Source: Diphasiastrum complanatum
Lineage: Eukaryota > Streptophyta > Lycopodiopsida > Lycopodiales > Lycopodiaceae
Length of the DNA stretch: 64,000 nt
NCBI GenBank assembly: GCA_029204225.1
Contig: CM055095.1
Location: 52,303,836 to 52,367,835, forward strand
Direction: 5' to 3'
Shown: positions 50,808-62,114 of the stretch, in pieces
Numbering within the stretch: the first letter of the stretch is position 1
Layout of the letters: every line of letters starts with the position of its first letter
Made by a program: the position numbers and the translations under genes
The notes under the pieces: generated by a model
Seen by the model: only the letters and a program-made list of their open reading frames with translations
What the model was told of the DNA's origin: nothing
Databases searched by the model: none

Positions 50808-51213
50808 TAAATTCTATCGAAAAATACTCACCACCTCCATCAGATATCAAAGTTTTGATGCAACATTTTGTTTGCTTTTCAGCTAATGCCTTGAATTCCT
50901 TGAACTTAGCAAAATCATCTGACTTCTTGATTATGAAATAAATCCAAATGCATCTGCTATAATCATCAATGAAGGTGATAAAATAATAGTAGCCACTAAG
51001 AGATCTAGTTTGCATAGGTCAACATAGATCACTGTGGACAAGATCTAGGATGCCACTGGCTCTCCTTGCTCCACTTTTGGGAAACCTCTCTTTGTGTTGT
51101 TTTTCCAAAATGCAACCTTCACACATTTTTCCTTCAAAAGAAATATCAGGCAATCCTATAACTAGATTACCTCTTTTGAGAATCTGTAAACTTTGAGCAC
51201 TAATATGACTGAA
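50590..51213 (-). pseudogene. Cop-E integrase core
   Basis: The GAG-pre-integrase region (GLPDISFEGKMCEGCILEKQ near 51130) leads to the integrase core. HSDLC is followed by TGA where CGPM is usual. FITFIDDYSRCIWIYFI, ISDGGGEYFS and PYSPQQNGVAERKNR give the D-D-E triad. The frame 51015-50590 is open; at about 50620 a frameshift leads to the C-terminal part. The enzyme would insert the cDNA into the genome. Confidence 0.93.
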
Positions 51214-52678
51214 TCATTGATCCCAAAGATCACTTCGACTATCAACCATGCTTACCATAGCTTGAGCAAAAGATCTCGCATTCAATTTGTAGAGTCGATT
51301 TCCGTTGCCTCTAGCTCTCGTAGCAATCACTTTGTAGTGCTTCTTGATGTCTTTGACAAGACATTTGTCACTGTCAAACTCAACCTTGAGTTGTTGATCA
51401 GCCATCGTCCCAACAGATAGTAGATTGTTAGCTAAGCCAGGTACATATTGCACATTGCTTATCCGCTTTATCTTCCCGCTGGCTAACTTCACTAGTACCA
51501 CTCCAATTCCTTTCATAGATAGCAATTTGCCATCGGCTTGTCCAACTTCATCACCATTGTGAGTTTCCTTGAGTTCTGAAAACCACTCTTTCCTTGAAGT
51601 CATGTGTTTGGATGGACCACTATCAATGTACCAGGTATCCTTGGCTTCATCACTTGTTGTTAATGCTGTAATGAACAAGTTTGAACTCTTACATGTATCA
51701 TCTTCATATTGATCATCATCGTATTGATGTTGATCAGCATAATTGTCTTCATAATCATCATCATCAAATTGATGTTGATCAGCATAATTGCCCGCTTGCC
51801 ATTTGTCTTTTCTTTGTTCTATCTCCTTCTGTTTCTTGAAGCATTCACGCTCCCAATGGCCAGGTTTGTTGCAATACCTACAATTTCCAAGTTTATTTTG
51901 CTTGGAATAGTCGCGTCCTTGACCTCGGCCTTGATTCCAATTGCCTCGATTTGGGCCATCATTGGATTGTTCTTGAAATTGTTGAAACGATCCATGATAT
52001 GAGTTTCCAGCTCTTGATTGGTGTCTTCTACGACCAAATCTGCCAACACATTTTCTGACTGCAAGAGCTTGATCAAATCCCCTGTTGCAATGACTCAAGT
52101 TCTCTTGACGTTGTTCTTCCTGCAAAAGCAATCCACCTAACTCTTCATAGGTTGGAAGATTTTCCCGTGTGGCTATACTTGTCACAAACATTTGATGTGA
52201 CTCACTCAAACTATTCAATGTCAACTGCACGATCTCACGATCATGTACTCGCACTCCAACTGCTGCTAATTGGTCATGAATCTCTGTGATCTTCAGTAGG
52301 TGATTAGCAACAGTTGCACCATCATCCATCCGCAATGTGTGCAGCTTCGTCTTCAAGAATAGCACTCGAGATGTGTTTGTGGTCTCAAACAATGCCTTCA
52401 ATGTATCCCATGCTTCTTTTGGTCCTTTTGAATCCGAAATGTAAGGAATAATTGCATCTCTAACTGATAAGTTGATGACATTTTGTGCTTTCTGTTTTCT
52501 CCTGTCAAATGTCCGTTGATCTTCTTCAATCACCGGCCTTGTTTCTTCACCTGTCACGATCTCCCATAGCTCCTTTTTGATCAAAATATTTTTTCAATTT
52601 GAATTTCCAAACTGCATAGTTGCCGGCTCCTTTCAATTTGCTTGACTCATTGAGGACACTCTCGTTTAGAGTTGCCAT
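51214..52678 (-). pseudogene. Cop-E gag and protease
   Basis: The gag starts at ATG 52678 (M-A-T-L-N-E-S). An extra A in a run of six near 52590 shifts the frame. From 52584 a 456-codon frame is open: AWDTLKALFETTNTSR, LKTKLHTLRM, LTLNSLSESHQMF and GGLLLQEEQR of the gag domain, then an Arg/Gly-rich stretch, the zinc knuckle CRYCNKPGHWEREC (about 51845-51886), an acidic duplicated segment, and the protease motif DTWYIDSGPSKHMTS (about 51608-51650). It ends with LSNVQYVPGLANNLLSVG-type sequence and TGA at 51214. Only the homopolymer error separates the start from this frame. Confidence 0.95.
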
Positions 52679-52750
52679 TACTGAACAGATGAGTCAGGAT
52701 CAAGTAATTTATCATCCCACAAAACTGTATATTTTTCTAGTTATACACCT

Positions 52751-52990
52751 GATATCGGAATGGAGCACGGAAGTACGGCTGCTCAGGATCCTCCTTAACT
52801 TGTGCATGTGGATCCGATATTGGAGCATGCGATATCGGACTGGAGTTCGGATGTACAACTGCTTGAAATTCACTTTAGCTCGTGCGCTTGGATCCGATAT
52901 TGGTACGGACAGTATCGGACTGGAGCGCATATGTACGATTGCTCAGGTTTCTCTTCAACTAGCGCGCTTGGATCCAATATTGGTAAAAAG
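52751..52990 (-). repeat. Three 80-bp tandem repeats in the Cop-E leader
   Basis: Units start at 52751, 52831 and 52911 with GATATCGGA or AGTATCGGA, each containing GGATCC(G/A)ATATTGG and ATGTAC. CCGATAT and ATATCGG within adjacent parts form inverted pairs. The block lies between the primer-binding site and gag. Confidence 0.92.
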
Positions 52991-53511
52991 AGAGAATATA
53001 AGAACTTTTTAGAGGGAATATTCCATATTCTCTACTTTGGCGTGGTGGCTACGCCTCCTCCTCTTTGCTTAGATTTTGAAATGAGTGATCATTCAAACAG
53101 ACAAATATCAATAATGTGAAAAGTATGAAGCCTCCAAGCTCTAAATGGCAGTACTAGACACTATCTGGTGTGATTTGCAGTACCCCAAACAAACAAATGA
53201 GAGATTTCTTGGCACAACTCTCTGACAAATGACACTTTTCACAAAGACTAAAAAAAAAACTATAAAACTTTTTCCACTCAGCAGACTTTCAATCTGTCTG
53301 ATGCTGTCTTGGCATTTCTGATGCCTCCAGGACTGTGTCTTTGTTTCCCACTAATAATTGTGAGCTCCAAAACTTGCAAAATACATCAAGAAGAATTTCT
53401 TCCAACCGTTTTTGTCTCTCCAAGCTTTCACCTCCTGTGAAGGACTTTCTCACTTCGTTGCGGAGCCTGTGACAAGCTGTATCCATTGATCAGGCATGCA
53501 GGACTATCGTA

Positions 53512-53523
53512 GCTCTGATGCCA
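53512..53523 (-). other. Primer-binding site of Cop-E
   Basis: TGGCATCAGAGC on the minus strand, directly after the 5' LTR; one change from the usual tRNA-Met site. Confidence 0.9.
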
Positions 53524-53782
53524 TGTTAAGAATCAGAAATGCAACATCTAACATTCACCATAAGAATTTACCACAAGAAGGCGAAAGAAGAACACGCACA
53601 ATCACTCTATCACACTAACATACTGAATGTAAAATGTACATATAAACCCTGAACCCTAATAGAGAGAGAGACCTAGGAGTAGACTACTAGACTAGCCAAT
53701 GACTAGTTACAGCTAGTAATAAAGTACATCGTAAACAGTACCTAAGAAGTGTAACAATGAAGTTTATCATTGATTTCTAACA
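53524..53782 (-). repeat. Cop-E 5' LTR
   Basis: Pairs with 48350-48608, same length, about 95% identical by hand count. Confidence 0.95.
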
Positions 53783-54240
53783 GACAACCATAACCTGTAA
53801 TAATAGATTTGAACAGAAAAACGGGACAGTTTTTGCATCATTTCGTTTCGTCACTTCCGCTTCAACATTCTTCATTGCATAATCTGTTGCAAACAAAATA
53901 TATCGACACTTAGTGTGTCGAGTCACTGGCTTGATTGGACCCACAAAATCAAACCCCACTTTTCAAATGGTGCAAGTGGTATGATTGGTGTCAATGGCCA
54001 ATTCATAGCTTTGGTTGGTTTTCTAGATCTCTGGCATGGATCACAAGATCGAATATAAATAGAAACATCTTTAAACATGGTAGGCCACCAATATTTGGCG
54101 GTCAAAATCTTATTTACAATGTTCTTCATGGCAAAATGTGCACCAGCATCTTCAGAATGTAAGGCTTGAATAACCTTTGGAATATTTTAAGCTTCAAGAC
54201 ACCTTCTTAACTGATGATCTGCACAAGCTTATACAGAACA
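53783..54240 (-). pseudogene. Gyp-5 integrase fragment (Ty3/gypsy)
   Basis: On the minus strand: HSEDAGAHFAMKNIV and WWPTMFKDVSIYIRSCDPCQ (zinc-binding domain), then PFEKWG, FVGPIKP and YILFATDYAMKNVEAE of the integrase core in a shifted frame. The fragment stops at the Cop-E LTR, within the core. No continuation is seen on the other side of Cop-E. Confidence 0.88.
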
Positions 54241-54744
54241 TTGTGAATAATGGTATAAGGTGCAACTACTGAACTACAATGATAGTCGATTACGCAAGTT
54301 TTGATAGCCAGATCTATCAGCATCTACTCATTTTTACTTTTGTTGTTTTACAATTTTCCCCAACCTCAACGGACATCATGTCGCTTCATAGCACAAGCAG
54401 AGTGGCCGAATGGTTGAACCTTGGTGAGCCCTTGCTCACGATGATGGGGATCCATGGCAGGGCCTTTTCAAACAAAATAAGTATGGAGTTCATTAATTTG
54501 TCATTTAGTACTTGGAATGAAGTCAAGGTCAAATTTTATATCACCTTTCAGGGAGTCGTGCACAAGGTGCAGGTCAGTGAGGCCGCCCTTGCTGCCATAG
54601 GTATCATTTCTAGGCCTTGACCAACTCCATTCCACAAATAGGCCAAATAAGTCATAAAGCCATTTGTTGATACCACCATCAACCAGTACACGTGACAATA
54701 TCTGTAGTGCTCAGGACAGAACTTAGCCATATGCTTATCTTAAG
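54241..54744. other. No gene seen
   Basis: Open frames exist on both strands (plus 54279-54620, minus 54698-54501) but have no recognisable motif. Confidence 0.45.
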
Positions 54745-54990
54745 AGATCTCCCATAGATTTCAGGGTTGATGACTGGGTATATCTTAGAATTCCAAAAGA
54801 TTCCAGGACTATGCGTATCGGAAAGCATTATAAGTTGTCTACTAGATATTGTGGACCGTTTCAGATTATATAGAAAATTGGTTCTTTAGCTTGCAAACTT
54901 AATCTTCAAGACAAATCTATTGTTCATCCAATATTTCATGTAAGGAGTTCAAACATTTTGCGAGTAAGTATTTGTGAGTTTTGCAAGTTT
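54745..54990 (+). pseudogene. Gyp-6 integrase C-terminal fragment (Ty3/gypsy)
   Basis: The plus strand reads DFRVDDWVYLRIPKDSRTMR, then KLSTRYCGPFQII, a stop, KIGSLACKLNLQ and IVHPIFHVRSSN. This is the conserved end of gypsy integrase before a chromodomain. Nothing upstream or downstream continues it. Confidence 0.82.
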
Positions 54991-55907
54991 AGTTAACTAG
55001 AAATTGGAGATTTTGGCAATGTGGTGACTTGGGATGGAATTATTTTCAGAGGCTTTGAAACATGAATGTTTTAAACACAATATTTTTTCAAAAGAGTTCT
55101 ATGTGTTCTCGCTAGGTCAATCTTTAACCACAAAGACTGATTTGGTCAAATCTTTTAATGATTTATACTGACATTTACATGTCGACCATTCTTTAAGGGC
55201 CAATCTTCGTCTTTTTAGGTAGAACATTCTTCACATTTCTTTATCTTTTGAGAATGAATTTAGTTGCACTTCACCTTTTAAGAACACATGCTTTACTTTT
55301 CTTCATCTTTTCAGAAAAACAACATTTCACTTGAATCACATAAACATTGACGGCCAAATTGAAGAATTTGGATCCTCACATAAGTGCCTAAAGCACACAC
55401 TTCATTTTAACACATAGTAAAAATTACACAACTCTTCAATCTTTATTGAAAAAATATATTAAAGAGTAAGCAAGAACTAGACTAGAAAAGCTAGAAATAA
55501 ATGGCCTTCAACCATTTTTTTTAAGACAATTGAACTTTTCTTTGAAAAGAAGAAACTTCACATCTTAAATTTTGACTTTATATCAAGGTTGCACTCTTCA
55601 ATAAAGATTATGAACTCTATTTTTGCTTTGAACTTTTGAAAGCTTTCCGAATCTTACAAAACTTCAAATTTTAGGCTCAAATGCTACTTGAAGATAGGAG
55701 ATTTATCCACAACAAGGACTAACATGGTCTCTACATTGCAAGTGTTTGGACTTCAAACTATCTCCTTCACACTCTTTTTCAATGCTTCCATGTCACTTTT
55801 GTAAATAGAAATCATGTTGTAATTTGGCTAGCTCATAAATTTCTCAATGATTGTTCAAAGATCATTAGTACCTATGCATGACTCCTTGTAGATGACCCTC
55901 TCACCAT
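54991..55907. other. No gene seen
   Basis: AT-rich, with no coding signal. It could be LTR or untranslated sequence of Gyp-6 or Gyp-7, but nothing in the window pairs with it. Confidence 0.45.
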
Positions 55908-56309
55908 TTAGTTGTTGTACTTTATGTCAATTTTATGATCAACTGTCCTTTCTGGTGGTAAACCTACAGGAAGGTCTAAAAAAACATCATTGAATTCCTG
56001 CCTAAGTTCATTATAGGCTTCAAATTCTGTAGTGTTCTTACTGGGTATATTCATGGCATTTATGTTAAGTTCTTCATCATTGCAACAAATGATATCATTA
56101 TGAAAACATAAATAAACTTTAAAATCAAAATTCTCCATAATAGAATTAAGTTCCTGTTTAGAATAAGGGTTAACATTTTTAGTGTCAACACTTAAACTAG
56201 ACTTGAGCTTAATTAAAGAATTCTCATGCATAAAAGATAAAGATTTCTCAACAAAATCAATTCTCAATGATTTGTTCTTATCAAAAAGTAAGTTGTTGCC
56301 CAAGAACAA
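55908..56309 (-). pseudogene. Gyp-7 copy A protease-RT linker
   Basis: Open frame of 133 codons ending in EFNDVFLDLPVGLPPERTVD, the phrase that precedes RT in gypsy pol. RT itself is absent: sequence loses similarity at 55908. Confidence 0.8.
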
Positions 56310-56410
56310 TATCTACATTAGCTAATAGAACAACATGGAATTCTAGTTGTTAAAAATAATCCTGAATGTGCAATTCTACATCAGGAACAATAAAATTTAT
56401 CAAATCGGAA

Positions 56411-57547
56411 TTACTTCCCGATGCCATTGCCACACGGTATTTTTTTCTCACTTTTTTTGGTAGGAAGGTTTAGTGTCTGCACCAAATCTAGATTATTAAA
56501 GTTATGAGTGTATCCCGTGTCAAAAAGAACATTAACAACTTGATCATTAACTTTACCTTTAATGCAAATAAGGTCATTAGGACCAAAAACTAAAGAACTA
56601 AGGAAACAAACATCCATCTCATTACTTCGAGATAGATTACCTGAGGTTGAAGCTTGTATTTTGACGCAATCACGTGCAAGGTGACCCTCGCCATTGCACT
56701 TGAAGCACAGGTTCTTCTTACGAGCTTCAACTTTATCATTGCCACCATGATGGTTTTTAAAGTTTTTCTTGGCTTTCTTAGGATAGTTGGAACTGGGATG
56801 TGTTTCATTAACAACTTCCCTATCCTTCCTCTTAAATTGAAAACCTTCTTTCTGCACATTAGGCTGTTGACCCCTAGGTGGCTTAGGTGTGTCATCAAAG
56901 TATTTTGCAGCCCTAATAGCATCTTCTAGGATTTTTGGATGGTTCCTACGAACATCCACTTGATAATCTTTTGGTAACCCATCAATAAACATAAACATTT
57001 GTACCTTAGGCGGAATATCACTATAAAGTGTATTCAGGTACTCATGAAAATCTTGAATAAACTGTTTCAATCCTTTCTTCATGGTTAGATGACTCAACTT
57101 TTGGAAGTGTTCATAGTTATCTAAAAGTGGTAGAAAATAATTCCTAAAAAGCTTGCCAAAATCATCCCATGTACAAAGTTGAATGCCCTTTGCAACTAAG
57201 TCATCCCACCAAACTAAGGCTCTTCCTTCAAGGAACATGGTGACAGTGGATAACTTCTCAGATTCAGGGAATTGGTTCATGGCAAAGTACTTGCTCCAAA
57301 CATTTAGCCAAGAACTTACCACTTGTAAGTTCCTATCTTTCTTCTCCCCCTTAAACACTTTTACAGGAGGTGGAACTACATGCTTCTTCTGATTGGCCAA
57401 CCTAGACTCTAAGTCTTGGTCTCTTTGATTAGTTTCAAGAAGCTGCTTATTAGTGGCTTGAATTTGTTGGTATCAAAGATCAAGAGCTTGTGCCACATTG
57501 AATGGGTTTGATAGATCAAATGTTGGGTTTTCATTGGTTTGATCCAT
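56411..57547 (-). pseudogene. Gyp-7 copy A gag and protease
   Basis: The likely start is ATG 57547 (M-D-Q-T-N-E-N-P). A TGA at 57473-57475 interrupts the frame after 24 codons; the frame is then open to 56411. It has the gag domain (SSWLNVWSKYFAMNQFPESE, LEGRALVWWDDLV, MFIDGLPKDYQVDVRRNHP), a Lys/Arg-rich stretch, a zinc knuckle CFKCNGEGHLARDC (about 56660-56701) and the protease site VLFDTGYTHNF. The frame fails after KKSEKKIPCG. Confidence 0.93.
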
Positions 57548-58578
57548 TGGGGTTGCTTGTGTGTTTTCAATATTATGCAAATACAACAACAAGTGCTCAA
57601 ATTAGAATGATAGAAATGCTTCAATTGTTACATCCAATGCAAATAAAAAGCATTTACTTCTATTCATTCAATCTTATTGTTTGTAAGCTCAATCCAAGCC
57701 TACTATTTGCAAGCTTAAGAGGAAAACAACAACAAGCTACATTTGCCTTAATCAAAAGCAAAAATGAAAATCAAATCTTTATGTAAACTTCAATTAACTA
57801 ATCCAAGCTAATGTTTACATAAAGTTCCCATTCCCATTCCAATTCCATTTGTCATTTCAAAAGCAACCAAAGTTTTCACATTTCTCACTATTCTAGATTT
57901 CCAAAACCAAGAAACTAGTGTGTAGAAAAGGATAACTAATGAAGCTTTATGAAAACTTCAACTTTCAGATCTGATTTTTAGATTTACAAGTCTGAAAATC
58001 AAAACTTCAAAATGACAAAAAACAGAATTTCAAAACTTGTTTTCTGCACAAAGTTACACTACCATTCCCTTCCTACATTGCCATCTTCATGAAACTAGGA
58101 GATAGAAAGGTGTAACTAATGAAGTTTGAATGAAAACTTCATCTTTCAGATCTGATTTTCAGATTTACAGGTCTGAGAAACAAAACTTCAAAATGAAAAT
58201 CAGAACTTCAAACACTTTATTTATGCAAAAAAAAAAAAAACACTAGTTTTGATCAAAACACATAGCTAGAATCAATCTTTTTGCAAAAAAAAAATTGTGT
58301 ATGTAGAGGAAGACTTCCTCTAACCACCCCACAAATCTTTTTTCAAAACTTTTAAGAAACCAAAGCCCACTATAAAACTTCTCTAACATGATAAAAAACC
58401 AGCCCCTAAACAATTCTATAAGCATCACTACTCTCTTCCAAAGAGAACTAGATTCATTGGATACTTCAACTACAAGCTTCCTACAATTAGAAAAGCCTAT
58501 AATCTTCCCCAAAAAAAATTTAGTTGGTGATCTTAATAGAACTTGAAGAAGGTTAGAAAGGTTACCATCCTTTGTCTA
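57548..58578 (-). other. Gyp-7 copy A leader
   Basis: About 1 kb of untranslated leader with repeated TCAGATCTGATTTTCAGATT-like phrases (about 57967 and 58147) and a poly-A run. Repeated almost base for base at 60507-61542. Confidence 0.75.
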
Positions 58579-58590
58579 GCTCTGATACCA
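58579..58590 (-). other. Primer-binding site, Gyp-7 copy A
   Basis: TGGTATCAGAGC on the minus strand next to LTR-A; an identical site for copy B lies at 61543-61554. Confidence 0.93.
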
Positions 58591-58591
58591 C

Positions 58592-59619
58592 TTTTACAAG
58601 TAGAGGTGAGGAAGTCCTCCAAATTCAAGGTAGAGCCTCCAAATGTCCTCCAAGCAACCTGCAAGCTTCAAGATGCTCCCCAACTCCAAGCTAGGATGCC
58701 TCCACCTGCAAGTAAGGATCTGCAAGCCTCCAAGGATCTCTCTCCTCCACCTGTCTCCCTACTCTTTAAACACAAAGATAGATAACAGACTGGCCTCAAG
58801 TATTCACCACCCAACCATAGCTAGATTTAAGCTCCAAGCAAGACCTATCTAGCACCCCCTTGCTAACCATAAACAAATCACATGCATACCACAACACTCC
58901 ATAGCATTCTTAAGATCCAAACCCTACTTATGTCCCATACCATAAGCAAGATCCAAATCTCACACATTCTACCACAAGAAAGCACTCTACACACTAGTAG
59001 CAACACTAGAGCATTAGCAAAGCAAACAAGAGAGATCTCCCCCTCCCAATGGGTGCCCTACTACCATCACATAGATGGCTCATGGACCCCTCCAATGCAC
59101 TATGGAGTTCCATGCACATCCAATGAGAGAGAGAGAAGCCTAGGGGAGTTAAAGAATCTCCAAGAGCCTCCATAGGCTTATGGAATGTCAAGAGACTCCT
59201 TCCATAACCTATGACTCTTTGAATGTCTTTCTTGTGGGAGATCTAAACTCAATGGATACTTTAGAAGGGCGCCCTCCTACTAGGTCTCATTGCCCAAGTT
59301 GTGCAAGTATACTTTGGTCCTAGACCAATAAAGTGATATGGTTCAAGGTTGAGACCCAAGGTTTAGAAAAATAGTCATCCAATGACTTTCTAACACCTCT
59401 CTAGGTTCCATACCTCCATCCAAGGCATAAACACCTACCTGCCCTTAATCAAGGACACTAGTACCTTAATCTAAGACACCTACCCTTAATACTAAGGGTA
59501 CCCATTATCCAGTGGTCACGTGACTCCATACCTCCAACTAAGGTATAGTCACTTGCCTGCCCTTATCCACGGGCACATAGCCTTAATCCTAAGGGTACCT
59601 TGCCATTTAGCCCCCAACA
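58592..59619 (-). repeat. Gyp-7 LTR-A
   Basis: 1,028 bp, minus strand starts TGTTGGGGGC. The part from about 58955 to 59425 is absent from LTR-B. It lies between the two units and so serves as 3' LTR of unit B and 5' LTR of unit A. Confidence 0.85.
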
Positions 59620-59629
59620 CTAAAATGCA

Positions 59630-60506
59630 ATCACATGTAAGGTGACCCTCGCCATTGCACTTGAATCACAAATTCTTCTTACGAGCTTTAGCTTTATCAT
59701 TGCCACCATGATGGTTTTTTAAGTTTTTCTTGGTTTCTTAGGACAGTTGGAATTGGGATGTGTTTCATTAACAACTTCCCTATCCTTCCTCTTAAATTGA
59801 AAACCTTTTTTTTGCTCATTAGGCTGTTGACCCCTAGGTGGCTCAGTTGTGTCATCAAAGTATTTTGCAGCCCTAATAGCATCTTCTAGGATTTTTGGAT
59901 GGTTCCTACGAACATCCACTTGATAATCTTTTGGTAACCCATCAATAAACATTAACATTTGTACCTTAGACGGAATATCACTATAAAGTGTATTTAGGTA
60001 CTCATGAAAATCTTGAATAAACTGTTTCAAACTTTTATTCATAGTTAGATGACTCAACTTTTGGAAGTGTTCATAGTCATCTAAAAGTGATAGAAAATAA
60101 TCCCTAAAAAGCTTGCAAAAATCATCCCATGTACAAGGTTTATTGCCCTTGCAACTAAGTCATCCCACCAAACTAAGGCTCTTCCTTCAAGGAACATGGT
60201 GACAGTGGATAACTTCTCAGATTCAGGGAATTGGTTCATGGCAAAGTACTTGTTCCAAACATTAAGCCAAGAACTTACCTCTTGTAAGTTCCTATCTTTC
60301 TTCTCCCCCTTAAACACTTTTACAGGAGATGGAACTACATGCTTCTTTTGATTGGCTAACCTAGACTCTAAGTCTTGGTTTCTTTGATTAGTTTCAAGAA
60401 GCTGCTTATTAGTGGCTTGAATTTGTTGGTATCAAAGATCAAGAGCTTGTGCCACATTGGATGGGTTTGATAGATCAAATGTTGGGTTTTCATTGGTTTG
60501 ATCCAT
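59630..60506 (-). pseudogene. Gyp-7 copy B gag, truncated
   Basis: Close copy of gag A, with the same in-frame TGA (60432-60434) after 24 codons plus extra frameshifts near 60140 and 59720. It stops within the zinc knuckle, where sequence passes directly into LTR-A. The protease and everything beyond are missing. Confidence 0.92.
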
Positions 60507-61555
60507 TGGGGTTGCTTGTGTGTTTTCAATATTATGCAAAGACAACAACAAGTACTCAAATTGAATGATAGAAATGCTTCAATTGTTACATCCAATGCAA
60601 ATAAAAAGCATTTACTTCTATTCATTCAATCTTATTGTTTGTAAGCTCAATCCAAGCCTACTATTTGCAAGCTTAAGAGGAAAACAACAACAAGCTACAT
60701 TTGCCTTAATCAAAAGCAAAAATGAAAATCAAATCTTTATGTAAACTTCAATTAACTAATCCAAGCTAATGTTTACATAAAGTTCCCATTCCCATTCCAA
60801 TTCCATTTGTCATTTCAAATGTAACCAAAGTTTTCACATTTCTCACTATTCTAGATTTTCAAAACCAAGAAACTAGTGTCTAGAAAAGGATAACTAATGA
60901 AGCTTTATGAAAACTTTAATTTTCAGATCTGATTTTTAGATTTACAGGTCTGAAAATCAAAACTTCAAAATGTCAAAAAACAGAATTTTAAAACTTGTTT
61001 TAGGCACAAAGTTACACTACCATTCCCTTCCTACATTGTCATCTTCATGAAACTAGAAGATAGAAAGATGTGACTAATGAAGTTTGAATGAAAACTTTAC
61101 TTTTCAGATCTAATTTTCAGATTTATAGGTCTAAAAAACATAACTTCTAAATGAAAATCAGAACTTCAAACACTTCATTTATGCAAAAAAAAAAAAAAAA
61201 AAAACACTAGTTTTGATCAAAAAACATAGCTAAAATCAATCTTTTTGCAAAAAAAAGTTTGTGTATGTAGAGGAAGGCTTCCTCTAACCACCCCACAAAT
61301 ATTTTTTCAAAACTTTTAAAAACCCAAAGCTCACTTTAAAACTTCTCTTACATGATCAAAAAGCAGCCCCTAAACAATTCTATAAGCATCACTACTCTCT
61401 TCCAAAGAGAACTAGATTCATTGGGTACTTCAACTACAAGCTTCCTACAACTAAAAAAGCCTATAATCTTTCCCAAGGAAAATTTAGTTGGTGATCTTAA
61501 TAGAACTTGAAGAAGGTTAGAAAGGTTACCATCCTTTGTCTAGCTCTGATACCAC

Positions 61556-62114
61556 TTTTACAAATAGAGGTGAGAAAGTCCTCCAAATCCAAGGTAGAGC
61601 CTCCAAATGTCCTCCAAGCAACCTGCAAGCTTCAAGATGCTCCCCAACTCCAAGCTAGGATGCCTCCACCTGCAAGTAAGGATCTACAAGCCTCCAAGGA
61701 TCTCTCCTCCACCTGTGTCCCTACTCTTTAAACACAAAAATAGATAACAAGCTGGCCTCAAGTATTCACCGCCCAACCATAGCTAGATCCAAGCTCCAAG
61801 CAACACCTATATAGCACCCCCTTGCTAATCATAAACAAATCACAAGCATACCACAACACTCCATAGCATTCTCAAGATCCAAACCCTATTTATGTCCCAT
61901 ACCATAAGCAAGATCCAAGGCATAGACACCTACCTGCCCTTAACCAAAGACACTAGTACATTAATCTAAGACACCTACCCTTAATACTAAGGGTATCCCT
62001 TATCCAAGGGTCACGTGACTCCATACCTCCAACTAAGATATAGTCACTTGTCTGTCCTTATCCACGGGCACGTACCCTTAATCCTAAGGGTACCTTGCCA
62101 TTTAGCCCCCAACA
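61556..62114 (-). repeat. Gyp-7 LTR-B
   Basis: 559 bp, same ends as LTR-A with an internal deletion. Its outer flank is the gag of Gyp-8. Confidence 0.87.

Larger units (their letters stand above)
48350..53782 (-). mobile_element. Cop-E: nearly full-length Ty1/copia element
   Basis: Two 259-bp LTRs in direct orientation (48350-48608 and 53524-53782) enclose a primer-binding site, leader, gag, protease, integrase, RT and RNase H on the minus strand, and a polypurine tract (GAGGGAGAG) next to the left LTR. By hand count the LTRs differ at about 13 of 259 positions. The flanks are AAAAA on the left and GACAA on the right, so there is no target duplication. Confidence 0.95.
55908..62114 (-). mobile_element. 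Gyp-7: head-to-tail array of two truncated gypsy units
   Basis: Going down from 62114: LTR-B (62114-61556), primer-binding site, leader, gag copy B (60506 to about 59630), LTR-A (59619-58592), primer-binding site, leader, gag copy A and protease (57547-56411), then a pre-RT linker to 55908. RT and integrase are missing from both units. Leaders and gags of the two units are almost identical. LTR-B lacks about 470 bp present in LTR-A. Confidence 0.88.

Noticed and set aside
54395-54470. tRNA-like start (AGAGTGGCCGAATGGTTGA)
   Set aside because: It resembles the 5' arm of tRNA-Ser or tRNA-Leu, but no anticodon arm or T-arm (GTTCGA) follows at the right spacing.
54279-54620. 113-codon plus-strand frame
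   Set aside because: No recognisable domain, lies between two gypsy scraps, and the opposite strand is also open; not supported as a gene.
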